A DNA stretch of 64,000 bases from Nannochloropsis oceanica (lineage: Eukaryota > Sar > Eustigmatophyceae > Eustigmatales > Monodopsidaceae): the NCBI GenBank assembly GCA_004519485.1, contig CP038134.1:248001-312000 (forward strand), in the 5' to 3' direction. Made by a program: the position numbers and the translations under genes. The notes below the pieces were generated by a model. The model was given only the letters and a program-made list of their open reading frames with translations. It had not been told where the DNA came from and did no database searches. Numbering within the stretch: the stretch's first letter is position 1; every line of letters starts with the position of its first letter. Below, piece after piece: positions 8,702 to 19,500 of the stretch.

Positions 8702-11365
8702 ATGTCGGCGAGACGCAGGAGCAATGCTGGAGGAGGAGATAGAGGAGGACGCAGGAGCAGCCTTGGGGTCGGGGCATCCCCAGCCGCCTCCCCTGCCGTC
8801 CCACAGCGTCGCCTGGGCTTACGTGCCCGTGATTCGGGCGCTTTTGACTTGGGCTTGCTACAACTGGACAGCGAAGAGAAGGAGGACATCCAGGTAGCTG
8901 ATGGTGATGGTGGTGTGCCGCTATTTGCGTTAGACGAGGAGGAGGGGCAGAATGTCAAGGCAAGCCATATTTTAGGGTCCGTGTTTGTTTTCGCCCTCTT
9001 TAGCATGCTCTGCTACCTCATGCTCTGGAACGTGACTACGGTCAGCAAGGACTTCACCAATCCCTTGATTACGCGACACGGGCGCAACGGCACGTCATCG
9101 ACAAAGGGTGTGGGGGTACCTGCGGGGGTGGGAGTTGACGGCGCGATGCTGCAGGACTGGGCAAGCGACCAAGTGGTGAAAACACTTATTGAAGAGGCGC
9201 TGTTGAAGCGCATGAATGAACAGGACGCTAAGAACGCAGAATTCCAGCAGGGTTTGTGGAATGTGACTCAATTGATAGAGAATGTGGCGAAGAAGTCCGA
9301 GTTGTACACGGACACGGGGGCGGCTGCTGGTACTGTAGAGGCTAGCAACGTCCGCTCCAAGACCGAATATATCCTCCAAGAGATCGAGTTGCTCAAGGCA
9401 CAAATCGCGGCGGGAGAGGAGGAAGATGAGCGACGACTGCGGCATTCGGGGGAGGAAAGAAATACGGTGATGGAGCGGTACGAGGAGCAGAAACAGAGCG
9501 CAGAGATGGAGGTGAAGAAGCTGCAGGAGAAAGTCAAAATTTTGGAAGCGGCCATTCAGTTGGACAAAAATCAAACGGCCCTTATGGAAGAAAAGCTTGC
9601 GTCGCTTGCCTATAATATGAGCAGCTACGAGCACACCACCTCTGAGCAGGTACAAGTTTTGGGGGCAGCAGTGCGTGAGCTTCAGATGGAGGAGAAGGAG
9701 GAGATGCTGAAAGAAGCACGTGCGACTGTCGAGGACATGGTGAAAGACTTGACAGCCCACCCCCTGGTGCTTGCAACGGAGCAGGCGCTTGAGGCCAGGA
9801 AGGCTGCGGCAAGTGAGGAGTTCAATTTGTTGATAAAAAATTATGATGAGGCGCGTATGGACATGGCCGAGTTGGCGGCTCAGACTGTCACGAGGATAGA
9901 AGAGATCCGTGCCTTGGGGGCGTTCTCCCTCCCCACCACTGGCAAGATAGAGGCAAAGGAAGGGGAGGAGGTGGAGGAGGAGGAAAGCGGCGAAGAGAGC
10001 AAAGGAGCGGAAGCAGCAGCACTGACAGGGGATACAATGAGGGAATTGAAGGAGGCGAGGGAAAGTGCCAAGAGGGCTGCTGAGACCATCGCGGCACAGA
10101 AAGAAGAGTTAAGCGTGGACATAGAGTTGGCAAAGAATGTCCGCGCTGAGCTTGCTGCCGCTCTTACTGCTGCTGCTGCAGCTGGGGCTGATGGTGCTGC
10201 TGGTACCTGTAGTGGTGGTGGTGGTGGTAATGAATGGTCAGAGGAAATGCGTGCGAAGATTCAGTGGCTGGAGGCGCTGGAGGTGGAGAATGAGCAGGCG
10301 AGGATAAATACACAGCACAATTTAGAAATGTTCGAGGAGCTCAAAATGGGTCTGTTGCGGATACAAGCCGAAAGGGAGGCTGACGCAAGGATTCCCGGAG
10401 CAGCAAGAGGAGCAGAGGATGGAGCAGCAGTAGGTGCAGTAGTTGCAGCAGCAGCAGGAAGAGCGCTGACAGAAGAGAATGCGTTGGCCATTGTTCGGGA
10501 CGAAATAGAAAAGGCCGAGGAGCGTATTAAAACCTTGATCATGGTGATGGAAAAAGAGGGAGGAGGAGCGGCAACTGTACCACCTGGGAGACCGACATTC
10601 CAAGAACTCGAAGGCCTCATGGAGTCCAGGATTGGGCCCCTGGAAACAAGCGTGCGACGCGTCAAGGAAGACCTTCGTCTCCTCTATGCCGATAATACAG
10701 ACATGATTGATTATGCTGCCGACGCCTCGGGCGGGAAGATCGTGCCCCACCTGTCCTCCGCAACCTACTCCAGCCCTCACCAACTCGTCGCCACTGACGT
10801 CCTCCACTCCTTCGGTGCCAATGCACACATCGGCAAACGCGACGGTGTCATCAAGCCAGGCGCAAAAACCCTAGGCGATTGCTGGCCCTTGCAGGGCAGG
10901 AGTGGTTCCCTGACCGTGCAGCTGAAAACCCCCCTCAATATCAGTCATGTCTCGGTCGAGCACGTTGCAAGAAGCGTAACCAAATACCCTGGGACGGCCC
11001 CGAGGAGTTTCCGGGTGTTGGGAAGAAAGAGCACACATGTGGCCGAGCAGCCTCTGTTATTGCACAGTCAGAAGAATTTCGTCTACGATATTTACTCCGA
11101 GAGGCTTGTGCAGACGTTCGCGTTGGACCGGGGACTGGACGGAGGGAAGGAGGAAGGGGAAGAGGAAGGGTTTGGTGTGGTGACTCTTGAGGTATTGGAT
11201 AATTGGGGAAATAATGACTACACGTGTTTATACCGGCTGAGGGTGCATGGAGTGCCGGTGGGACAGGAAGAGGGAGGCTTCGGGGAAGTGCTTGAGGAGG
11301 GAGGGGTGGAGGTTGTGGTTGAGGAGGGGCAGCAGCCGCTAGCACACCAGCAGCATCACCAGTAG
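8702..11365 (+). CDS. SUN-domain protein (inner nuclear membrane LINC complex)
   Basis: Starting at the ATG at 8702, the reading gives 887 residues without introns. SUN proteins span the inner nuclear membrane and bind KASH proteins in the perinuclear space, linking chromatin to the cytoskeleton. The layout fits. A basic Arg/Ser-rich nucleoplasmic N-terminus (1-85) precedes one membrane helix near 89-109 (ILGSVFVFALFSMLCYLMLW). Long coiled coils (about 150-600) with Ala/Glu-rich segments come next. The SUN domain runs from about residue 670, with DYAADASGGKIV, then GDCWPLQGRSGSLTVQL, HVSVEHVARSV, APRSFRVLG and LDNWGNNDYTCLYRLRVHG. The last block carries the usual W-G-N...YTC.YR.RVHG ending. 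A Glu/Gly-rich tail of about 40 residues follows, longer than usual. Convergent with the PRXL2-like gene downstream. Confidence 0.92.
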   Translation: MSARRRSNAGGGDRGGRRSSLGVGASPAASPAVPQRRLGLRARDSGAFDLGLLQLDSEEKEDIQVADGDGGVPLFALDEEEGQNVKASHILGSVFVFALFSMLCYLMLWNVTTVSKDFTNPLITRHGRNGTSSTKGVGVPAGVGVDGAMLQDWASDQVVKTLIEEALLKRMNEQDAKNAEFQQGLWNVTQLIENVAKKSELYTDTGAAAGTVEASNVRSKTEYILQEIELLKAQIAAGEEEDERRLRHSGEERNTVMERYEEQKQSAEMEVKKLQEKVKILEAAIQLDKNQTALMEEKLASLAYNMSSYEHTTSEQVQVLGAAVRELQMEEKEEMLKEARATVEDMVKDLTAHPLVLATEQALEARKAAASEEFNLLIKNYDEARMDMAELAAQTVTRIEEIRALGAFSLPTTGKIEAKEGEEVEEEESGEESKGAEAAALTGDTMRELKEARESAKRAAETIAAQKEELSVDIELAKNVRAELAAALTAAAAAGADGAAGTCSGGGGGNEWSEEMRAKIQWLEALEVENEQARINTQHNLEMFEELKMGLLRIQAEREADARIPGAARGAEDGAAVGAVVAAAAGRALTEENALAIVRDEIEKAEERIKTLIMVMEKEGGGAATVPPGRPTFQELEGLMESRIGPLETSVRRVKEDLRLLYADNTDMIDYAADASGGKIVPHLSSATYSSPHQLVATDVLHSFGANAHIGKRDGVIKPGAKTLGDCWPLQGRSGSLTVQLKTPLNISHVSVEHVARSVTKYPGTAPRSFRVLGRKSTHVAEQPLLLHSQKNFVYDIYSERLVQTFALDRGLDGGKEEGEEEGFGVVTLEVLDNWGNNDYTCLYRLRVHGVPVGQEEGGFGEVLEEGGVEVVVEEGQQPLAHQQHHQ

Positions 11366-11633
11366 CACCGCCATGACGACCACCAGCAGCAGCAGCAATT
11401 GCGTCAGCAGCAGCAGAAAGGAGAAAATGAGAGATGGTCAGGAAGAAGTAGAAAATGAAGAAGAACAGTGTGTACATTGTGTATTTGAATTAAGAAGCGG
11501 AGTTGCTGATAAAATGATGCTCGGGCAGACAGAGTGGGCAAGATAGATGGGAGAACTAAAAAAACAGAAAAGCCAGTGCCTTTAAAAAAAAAGAGTGATA
11601 GAGGAGGAGAGAGCAGTACGTGGAGAAAGTTTG

Positions 11634-11713
<80 letters not shown>

Positions 11714-12051
11714 CTGCAACGACAACGAGAAGAACATTAAGGACAACATCGATGACGTCAAAGTGGCATTTAAAGAACCAACAGCACAATAACCGAAACA
11801 ATGAACGACGAGGCACTGATGGGAAGCAGCAATGCTCTTTGACGTGTTGGCGAATCATATCTCCCTTCTTTTTTTGCCCATCTCTTGATCTTTCTCTACA
11901 TACACAGCTCGTGTCTTTCCTTTAAACCCCGCCGCGGAAACAAACCCAACATGTACAGCATCGACAATTTTATCTGCCAGCGCTTACAACAATCCACATA
12001 CATCCTCCTCCCTCCCTCCTTTCCTCCCTCTCCGTCAAGACCATTAAGGCC
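11366..12051. other. Intergenic between convergent genes
   Basis: About 690 bases between the stops of the SUN and PRXL2-like genes. The stretch contains the AAC/CAA microsatellite at 11634-11714 and otherwise only 3' flanking DNA. Confidence 0.6.
11634..11714. repeat. Perfect AAC trinucleotide repeat, 27 units
   Basis: Uninterrupted AAC units fill 81 bases in intergenic DNA. Apparent poly-Asn, poly-Gln and poly-Val frames over it are artefacts of the repeat. Confidence 0.95.
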
Positions 12052-12753
12052 TCAAAGCTTCGACGCCGCTTCAAACACTTCATCCATTGGTGCATGGTCT
12101 CCGAACACCTTTTCATTATACTGATACACCACATCCCCCTTCCCATCCACCACCAACAACCCACCCAATCGCCGCCCTTCTCCCTTCAGATCGCCCTCCA
12201 ATGTCGGATACTTCTTCGTGGCCCGCGAGCCATTACGCCAGACCGATGGGTAGAGCATACCTTGCACACCCAACCACCTATCTCCCAGGAACTTCTGGAA
12301 CATTCGCCCCTCATCCAAAAAAGTGTCGAGCCCCTTGAACGCCTCGACGAAACCGTCCACGCTCGTTGTCTCGGCCACCACCGCCATGAGCCGGGGTTGC
12401 TTCTTCAGGCCCTTGAGACGCGGGGCGAGTTGGGTGCTCAAATCCATGGCTTCTTCGCGGCACAAGATGCATCCCGGACGACGTACCACAAAAATGACGG
12501 CGCCATTGGGCTTGATCAAGCTGCTGCACGGCACGCTGGCGCCCAAAGCAGCAGCTTCCCCTGTCACTTTGCGGAGGGGAATGGGGAAGAGGCTCTGGGC
12601 GCTCGATGTGGACGAAGGTTTCGTGGAAGTGCTTGCGCTCATGGTGGCAGGTTTGGCAAAGGCTCGCACGCCGATAAAGGTCGTGCCAGAGAGTATGGTG
12701 CTCACGGCCAGGAGCTGCGTCAAGTGGACCTTGGTGATGAGGTGGAACGGCAT
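12052..12753 (-). CDS. PRXL2/SelU-type peroxiredoxin-like protein, secretory or plastid targeted
   Basis: The 233-residue reading from the ATG at 12753 begins with a hydrophobic signal-like segment (LTQLLAVSTILSGTTFIGV) followed by RAFAKPA. This resembles the signal peptide plus Phe start of algal plastid precursors. The mature part is a thioredoxin fold of the PRXL2 (FAM213, SelU, AhpC/TSA-2) family. GAVIFVVRRPGCILCREEAM has the CxxC redox pair near residues 95 and 98, where some relatives carry selenocysteine. LMAVVAETTSVDGFVEAF is next, then LDEGRMFQKFLG, and finally LEGDLKGEGRRLGGLLVV with the family's characteristic ..GEG..LGG..VV turn. The role is probably thiol-dependent antioxidant or redox signalling. 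An upstream in-frame ATG (12780) would add nine residues before the signal and is less likely. Confidence 0.85.
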   Translation of the reverse strand: MPFHLITKVHLTQLLAVSTILSGTTFIGVRAFAKPATMSASTSTKPSSTSSAQSLFPIPLRKVTGEAAALGASVPCSSLIKPNGAVIFVVRRPGCILCREEAMDLSTQLAPRLKGLKKQPRLMAVVAETTSVDGFVEAFKGLDTFLDEGRMFQKFLGDRWLGVQGMLYPSVWRNGSRATKKYPTLEGDLKGEGRRLGGLLVVDGKGDVVYQYNEKVFGDHAPMDEVFEAASKL

Positions 12754-13429
12754 GAAAAGTTGTTCGCCTGTATCTGAGTGCATGCGTTGACGAGGTTCGA
12801 ATGAGCATGCGCCAGGGTGTGATTCTAAAATGCACGACACCACCAAAAAGCAAGAAGAAACATAACCAATTATTTAGCTGAGTCACGGATCTAGAAACTT
12901 CCTCCTCTTTTTCGCTTGATGGCACGTAAAATCGGAACGAGGAGGAAAAATGAACAAAGCCGCGTTCCTGTGGGTATCCGTACCCGTGCATCAAATGTGA
13001 ATTCTATTTTTCTGCCTTTAACTTTTTTATTTTATCTGCCTTGTCCGTATGTTTTTATGACTTTCATTTTTGTGATTCTCACAGGTAGAGCTGCCTCTAC
13101 TATTGATCTCGTTTGCCGATGCTGTTATTCTCATTCGCACTGATACATGAACTGGGTTTTCACGCAAGCTCCTCCTGCTTATGATGGCTTTCTCCCTCTC
13201 TTTGTTCCATGTGTGCGTCTGTTCCCGTGACATAGGTTTTGTAACCGATGTATTCATTCACGTACCATTGAGTAACCCTCACTCATCGTCCCCCTTCCAG
13301 CGACTTCTTTGCATTAAGTTCCCCAAATCTGTCTCACTGCTGTACTTGCATGTTTGCTTGCTTTCGCACAGAAACTGCGAGTCTCGAAATCAGTTACAAA
13401 TGATACGCTTCTAAGACGAGGAAGGGATG
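12754..13429. other. Intergenic, upstream of PRXL2-like gene
   Basis: About 680 bases holding the PRXL2 promoter and the 3' flank of the decayed TLDc gene. It is AT-richer than its surroundings and no gene was recognised. Confidence 0.55.
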
Positions 13430-14966
13430 GAGGGCGGGGGGGAGGAAGGGGAGGGGAGGGTGATGGCGTGTCGGAGGGTCCAGCACTTAGAGGAAACGAT
13501 ATCGAACGTCTTATGTCAGGCCAAAGGGACGTTGAAGAAAGTCTGACTCTCGCCACTGCTCCCGCTCTCAAAGTTCTCGCCAATGAACAGACCGAAATCG
13601 CAACTGTCCGCACAACCAGGAGGGAGAGAGAGAGGCAGGGTAGGGGGGAGGGAGGGTGAGTAAAAAGCAACGAAAGAAAGGAGCAAGAGCAAGTAACTGC
13701 ATCCCCCCAGCCTCCACTCCCCGCATTACAACCAACTCATTCTCCACCCCCCATCCCCAAGCTCTTTTCTGCACTCAACAAATAGTAAGTGTTCTCCTTA
13801 GTCCATGGGAAAAACTGGACCAGACGGGCGCCTCCTCCTCCTCCTCCTCCTCCTTCTCATCGTCGTCATCGTCGTTGTCATTGAATACTTCGGCATCACT
13901 GGACCTCAAACTGCTGCTGCCCGTGCTTCCACGGGAGGCACGGATCTTGAACAGAAAACTTTCGCCCGTGCCGTAGTAAAGGGCCCGGCAGCTGTGCTGT
14001 GGACGGCCCAAGGGGTGGTAGTGAAGCCAACGAATACCTGAAGGGTGGAGGGGAAAGAGGGGAGGGAGGGGACATGAGAAAAGGGAGAAGCTTTCGCTTG
14101 TGCGGTAGGCTGTAGGCCCGGCCGCAGTGCTGTGGACGGCTCAAAGATTGGAGTGAACGAGGGAAGGGAAGGAGGGGGAGGAAGGTGGGCGTTTGGATAC
14201 GTATTCAACCATTCACAAGCAAAGGAATGCAAGACTAAGGAAAGTGCTTGGCCCCGGCTTCGTCACTAAATCACTTTAATCGCGGACATGCGCCCTTCCT
14301 TCATGGGTCACTCTTTTCTCGTTTTCTGCCGACATATCCAAACCTACCTCGTTTTCGGTGGTGCGAAGGACGAGAATGGTGGGGCTCTTGGACTTGACGC
14401 GTCGATAGAAAGTACTGAAGCTCGAGCCATGTTTATCCATCCTGATCCGACGTGGAGGGACGGAAGGACGGGAGGAGGGAGGGAATATCAGACTAGGAGG
14501 GACCATTGTAAGGGTACCCATCTAAATCATGCGTTACCACCTTCACTGCTACTTAGGAAAGGAGCATATCCCAGTTATAGCCCCTATAAATGGCGGGCAA
14601 CAACGAATCAAGCTCTTGATTTTGATAAGTAAGGAACGTGTGTAAGTGTGACACGACGATTGCCCCGGGGACTTCTCTCGATTATCTCCATCTTTCGTTA
14701 CGAACCTTTTGCAAGTCGTTCCGGCTGAGGATCTCACTTTTCTGGCCAGGTGCAAAGAGACTTGGCAACGGCGGCGGCGTCACAGACAGTCTGCGCAAGG
14801 GAGAAGGAACGTGCTGCTGTTGCTGCTGTTGCTGCTGCTGCGAGGCACCGCTGCAAGTGGTGGACGGAGACGGGAGAGGCATATGGGTATTGGAGCTACC
14901 ATGTGCTTTGGAAGAGCACCTGTCTGAGGAATAGCTGCCACTTCGAAGCCTCTCCAGTAGCTTCAT
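13430..14966 (-). pseudogene. TLDc-domain (OXR1/TLD-like) gene, apparently decayed
   Basis: Five exon-like blocks on the minus strand read as one TLDc domain in the right order. 14706-14966 starts MKLLERLRSG, has a poly-Gln run, then KSEILSRNDLQK. 14553-14612 gives LDSLLPAIYRGYNWDMLLS. 14348-14441 gives MDKHGSSFSTFYRR then SPTILVLRTTENE and ends at a good donor. About 13830-14037 follows a good acceptor and gives VFVGFTTTPW, YYGTGESFLFKI and PWTKENTYYLLSAEKS. About 13430-13588 gives FGLFIGENFESGSSGESQTF and TFDIVSSKCWTL. TLDc proteins protect against oxidative damage or regulate V-ATPase. The frame breaks repeatedly: a TAA just before the donor at 14551, a one-base shift between GPF and YYGTG near 13980, a shift across the GAG repeat near 13835, and an in-frame TGA at 13516-13518. 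Assembly errors could explain some of these, but several together argue for a pseudogene. Confidence 0.65.
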
Positions 14967-15654
14967 CGAGGCAAGGATGGGAGCATGGGCGTGTGCGGCC
15001 TGTCGGGTGAGTGTGATTGGGTGAGGTCTTGCTCTGAGCCCGATAACGCCGCAGCGGCACCATGATCGGTTAAGGCAGGTGTAAGGAGGCCTAGACTCAG
15101 GGAGCAAGACCTGCACGTTGTTGAGGAGGGCGAAGAAATTCACTGTAAGAAGGTGCGTGCGTGACGCAACGTTGATTGCTGGGCAAGGAGTGAAGGGTGG
15201 CAACCAAGTTGCTTGGCGCAAGCTCTCTCCTGCGTGGCCATATTTTTTATTTTGGCTTGGTCCTCCTCCAATGCCTTGCCCATGCGAACACACACAGTCT
15301 CTTGTAAGGGCAGCCTGGATCTCGAGCAATGTCCCTTTCCATGACTCTGCAAAACTGGAGCCGTTAAGGTTCGCTATTGTCTGCTGCAAACAACTCCATC
15401 TTGCCATACAATGCACGCACATTCGTCACACGACACTCCCCCAAAACATCCACAGGCCACGGGCGCCACGGGCAGGAAGGGCTGCCATAAGGAGCCATTG
15501 CCTTCCCTGTTTTCCTGAATTCCCTCCTGCCTACCCCAAGGTCGCACACCTCACCCCCTGAGCTGCTTTGCTTGTCAGCACGCTGACACGGCCACCTCCC
15601 GCCCCCCCTCTCCCTTCAAAAGCGGCACGACGCCCATCCGCTATACTTACGATC
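14967..15654. other. Divergent intergenic, TLDc remnant / unknown membrane protein
   Basis: About 690 bases between the likely start of the TLDc remnant and the ATG at 15655. The minus-strand frame stays open to 15422 and could include further N-terminal sequence of the TLDc gene. Nothing else is supported. Confidence 0.45.
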
Positions 15655-17288
15655 ATGCTGGGCCGCCGTCTCATCACCTCCATAGGATCGGACATGCGTC
15701 TATGTCTCCGCTTGCCCAGGACTGCCACAACCGCCACTGCCAGCCGCCTGAGGACTTCCGCTGCCCCCCACAAACTCGAATCGGTTGGCGGCAAAAGCCT
15801 CCAACCCCTCCAGCCCCGCCTTCCCATTCTCCTCTATACATCAACAAACCGCGTCGCCCACGCCACGTACGAAACCATCGGCTCTCGCCGCACAATCGGT
15901 CACCTGGCCGTTGCGCCTTTCCTTATTGGCACGTTGTGTTGGAGCACGTACTTCTATCACCAACGGGCCAACCAAGACTTTGTCATGGCCGCGGGCGTCC
16001 ACAGCGAAGAGGCGGGTGGGACCAAAACGCAGGTGATGGGACTATTTTCGCTGTTCAAGTACTTGGAGATCAGTACGGATGGGCCGCGGTTGGACTTGTC
16101 CCCATTGGCACAGATGATTGACTGGAGGGGCCTCGTGGATTTGGCTCCCACCCAGGCATTTTTGGGTGTCGTGTACTATTGCTGGTCGAGCCTGCTGCAC
16201 GGGATGGACAATACGGTGGCCTTGTTTCCATCGATGGACATAAAGCCTAAGCTAGTGAGGTTGGGCGTTCTGGAAAAGTTGGAGGAGGGGCTTGGGAGTG
16301 AGAATCCGACCGTGCGCTTGTGTGCGGCGTACGTGGTGAATCGGATGGTCAGGAATACTCATGTGGCAAGGATGGTGGCGGCGCGACCTGTGATTGTCCA
16401 GGGAATCGTACAGATGCTCGAGGAGGAGGTGGTGGTAGAGGGTGGGAGATTTGTGGGATTTGTCCACTCGGAGAGCTCAGCCAGCGCGGAAGTGTTTGTG
16501 ACGTTGCTTGAGACGGTGAACAATGTGGTGGAGGCGGTGGTTGATAAGGTAGGAAGGGGGGTAGAGAGGAATAGAAGGAGGAGACAGAGGCGGTATGGTT
16601 TGATTATTTGTACCTTTCTCTTGTCGTCGGCTCTTTATCCTGCTTCCCCAACCACCCTCTAGCTCGCTTTACCCATTTTCAGCACCCACCCATCCTCCCT
16701 CCCTTCCCTCCTCCCATCCCACCCTCCCTCACAGGATATAGTCCTTCTCATCGGCGCTTCCGGCGGGCACCACCCGCTAGTCGGCTCCCGGCCTGATGCG
16801 GTCCTGCAGCTCCTCCCTTCCTCCCTCATCTCCAAAGCAAGCTTGATGCTGCGGCATTTGGAATTATGTGACGAGCACGTGGGCAACGCCAGTGGCTTGT
16901 TCAATGACCCCCATATGTCGATTTATTCCAAATTCTTCCCTCACCGTGTCGACGACCAGGTTCGGCGAAGGATGAGAGAGGTAGAGGCCGAAGTGACTCG
17001 ATTTTTAGGGGCCATTTCCAAAGAGGGAGGGGCGTGTGAGAGGCTGCTACTGCAGAGGGAGGTGCTGGCCGGCCTTGTGCCGTTGGCGAGGACGGAGGGG
17101 AGGAATGCGAGCGCCTTTGTGCACGCTGTGGAGGGAGTGCATAATATTTTAGACCTATATGAGATGGTGATGGAAAGGGAGGGAAGGAGAGAGGAAGGGA
17201 GGGAGGAAGGGAGAGAGAGAGGCTTTCACAGCATCGGCAGCAGTGGCAACGACGGCGGGACTCGGGCTAGGCAGGTCCATCACGACCT

Positions 17289-17321
<33 letters not shown>

Positions 17322-17844
17322 CCAATTGCCGGAGACCTCCCTCCTTCTCCCCTCCCACCTCACGTCTCGTGCGCTGGTTGACGCCCATGCCACGATCGCC
17401 TGCCGAGACGAAGGCACCTTGGGCGGGCCTTTCGCGCGTCTTCATTCCGTCTACGCAATGCGGTGCTATATTTCTTCTATGGCCTGTCTCGTCGCCGGGG
17501 GTTTATACGGTATTCTTCGGTCGGCCGCTGCCTTCCCTCTTGTCAAACCCATGTATGCTTACAGTGTGAATGGCATGGGCGCCGTTTTGTTGAACGCGGG
17601 CTATGGCACTTATGGGATGAGGAACTGGCTGAAGCAGCATACGTATATTGAGGATGACGAGACGAATGCCCTCTGGACGTGGGGGACAGCAGTAGTGGAT
17701 GTGGCGGTGGTGACGACGATCGTGAGGAGGCATCCATACGCCTTGTTGCCCATGTGCGCGGTGAATTATTTGGGATTCAATTCGAGCCCGGGCACAGGGA
17801 TGAAGCGGCTTGATGGTATGGATTCCTTTTTTTCATTGGGGTGA
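15655..17844 (+). CDS. Unrecognised organelle-type membrane protein with armadillo-like middle
   Basis: Two exons (15655-16548 and 16735-17844) give 667 residues. The intron has donor GTAGGA, a CCCTCC-rich tract and a CACAG acceptor, and the frame is phase 0 on both sides. The N-terminus is Arg/Ser/Thr-rich without acids for about 60 residues, as in mitochondrial presequences. Candidate membrane helices are HLAVAPFLIGTLCWSTYFY near 87-105 and, toward the C-terminus, SMACLVAGGLYGILRSAAAF and ALLPMCAVNYLGF. The middle (about 200-420) is alpha-helical with a repeating leucine pattern (VRLGVLEKLEEGLGSENPTV, LCAAYVVNRMV) that resembles armadillo/HEAT repeats. A Gln run (near 17290-17320) interrupts it. 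I recognise no family and assign no function. It is followed by a 1.65 kb gap before the CorA gene. Confidence 0.75.
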
Positions 17845-19500
17845 AGAGAGGAGGAAGATAATGGAAGGAAGAAGGGCTAGGGAAGGAAATGAGTAGATTC
17901 GAAAATTGTTCGGAGTCACCGCAAGAGATGCCAGTGTAGAGAAGGGCGGCAGCATGGATCGAAACAGGAGGAGCTAGCCGACGGCAAGGACGACACAAGA
18001 TGTCCCCCCCACACTATAGGGCTTCGGTTCTATGCTAGCTTGTTGCAGTATGTTCAAAGATTAGGGAGATTTGTGTAACAGGAGTGAACGGGAGTGAGAC
18101 AGCGAGAGAGATTGGGTGCCGGAATGCGTTTGCGTGTGCATGTTCGTGAGCAGTAAAATAATTGGTGAGGGGAATACAACCACAATAAAGTATGCGCGGA
18201 TAAAAGACAGTCAAGCAGAGGTAAAGATAGAGAGGATGAGATGAAAACAACCAAACCAGAAAACAAAAGTCCGGATCAGCCTAGGAAATAATACTCGTGG
18301 CAGCAACGAGAAGCGGAAAAAAGCACAGCAGCAGTGAGACTTGGATAAAGTGAAGGCGGAGGGACGCGGAGAGGATACCTATCTGAAGCAGCCGCTCCGG
18401 TGGTGGTCAGGAAACGACCACAATAATAGAGTATTACCAAAAAACCCATTTTTGAAGCTTTCGTGTATGCAGAGAAAAAGAGAGTGTGAGCTCATTCCCG
18501 CACGCGACATGATGAATCGATAAAACAAAGGACCGACAAATCAACCCAGCCTTCGACTTAAAGCTTACAGCACCATATTAACGCCTTTTAATCATATTTT
18601 TCCTTTCAGTTTCTATACGTCGACACATCGAGGGCGAGCGACCAACTTCAGCCCATGGCGGAGCCACAGGAGAAGTGCACCGTGACGTACGCGACTTTCC
18701 CTGCCTCCAGAGGAGAAACCCCCACGTTACCGTGTGCCCCTGTGGCATGTGCTGCCTCTCACCAAACCTCAGAAGGGTAGTTTAGACCACACACACCACA
18801 CCTAATGCCCACATGACAGGCTTGAGTTGGCGGCGACTACTGCGGACTTGGGTCCGATGTGGATGACGTCCCTTCTTTTTTCTGTATAGTATACCTTTCT
18901 TCTCCTAGGTTGGGCACCACCCGCCCCGCCTTCCATCAAATGAGCCCCGCGATCCTTCCGGTTCCACTGCCCGAAATTGAATCGAGGCACATGATCCATC
19001 CACCCTGCGACATGCGGAGGTGGTCTAGCTGTCCTTGGCGCGCGAGGCGCCGGGTGCAGAGACCGCGGCAAAAGAAACATAACCCCTGCCCATGCCTAAT
19101 CGACAACCACAATACCAAAATACCAATACCACCACCATACCACCACAGGATCCGACCACCCAGGATCGGCCTTTGATGCACAGGCCTTGTCACTTCCGTT
19201 TGTGTTCCTTGTCCCCCTGGATAGACGTCGAGAAGCCTCCATAGCTAAGGCCACACGGTAGACAAGCAGACAATACGAGCCGGCACCTGACACTAAGCTC
19301 TCAGATACGGAAAAGAGAAGCAGCAGCACCAGCAAAAGCAGCTGAAGTAGTAGTGAACCAGAGGTGACATCCAACAGGAAACTTTAAAAGGGCTTTTGTC
19401 GTGGTATCAGTCTGTAGCAGCAGTCTGAAGCAGCACCAGCAGTATTACCCGCCAACTTCTTCACACTTCACACGCACAAAGACACATTTCTCTAATCACT
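17845..19500. other. Long intergenic stretch
   Basis: About 1.65 kb between two plus-strand genes, the largest clean gap in the left half. Short frames on both strands show no recognisable protein features. It should hold the 3' flank of the upstream gene and the promoter and leader of the EF-hand/CorA gene. Confidence 0.5.

Noticed and set aside
11556-11858. Poly-Val, poly-Asn and poly-Gln frames over the AAC repeat
   Set aside because: All three follow from one intergenic microsatellite and have no conserved flanks.
12785-12800. GGTTCGAAT resembling a tRNA T-loop
   Set aside because: No acceptor stem or anticodon arm can be paired around it and it lies in the leader of the PRXL2-like gene.
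13516-13518. In-frame TGA in the TLDc domain as a selenocysteine codon
   Set aside because: Other frame breaks occur in the same gene and TLDc proteins are not known selenoproteins; no stem-loop could be identified.
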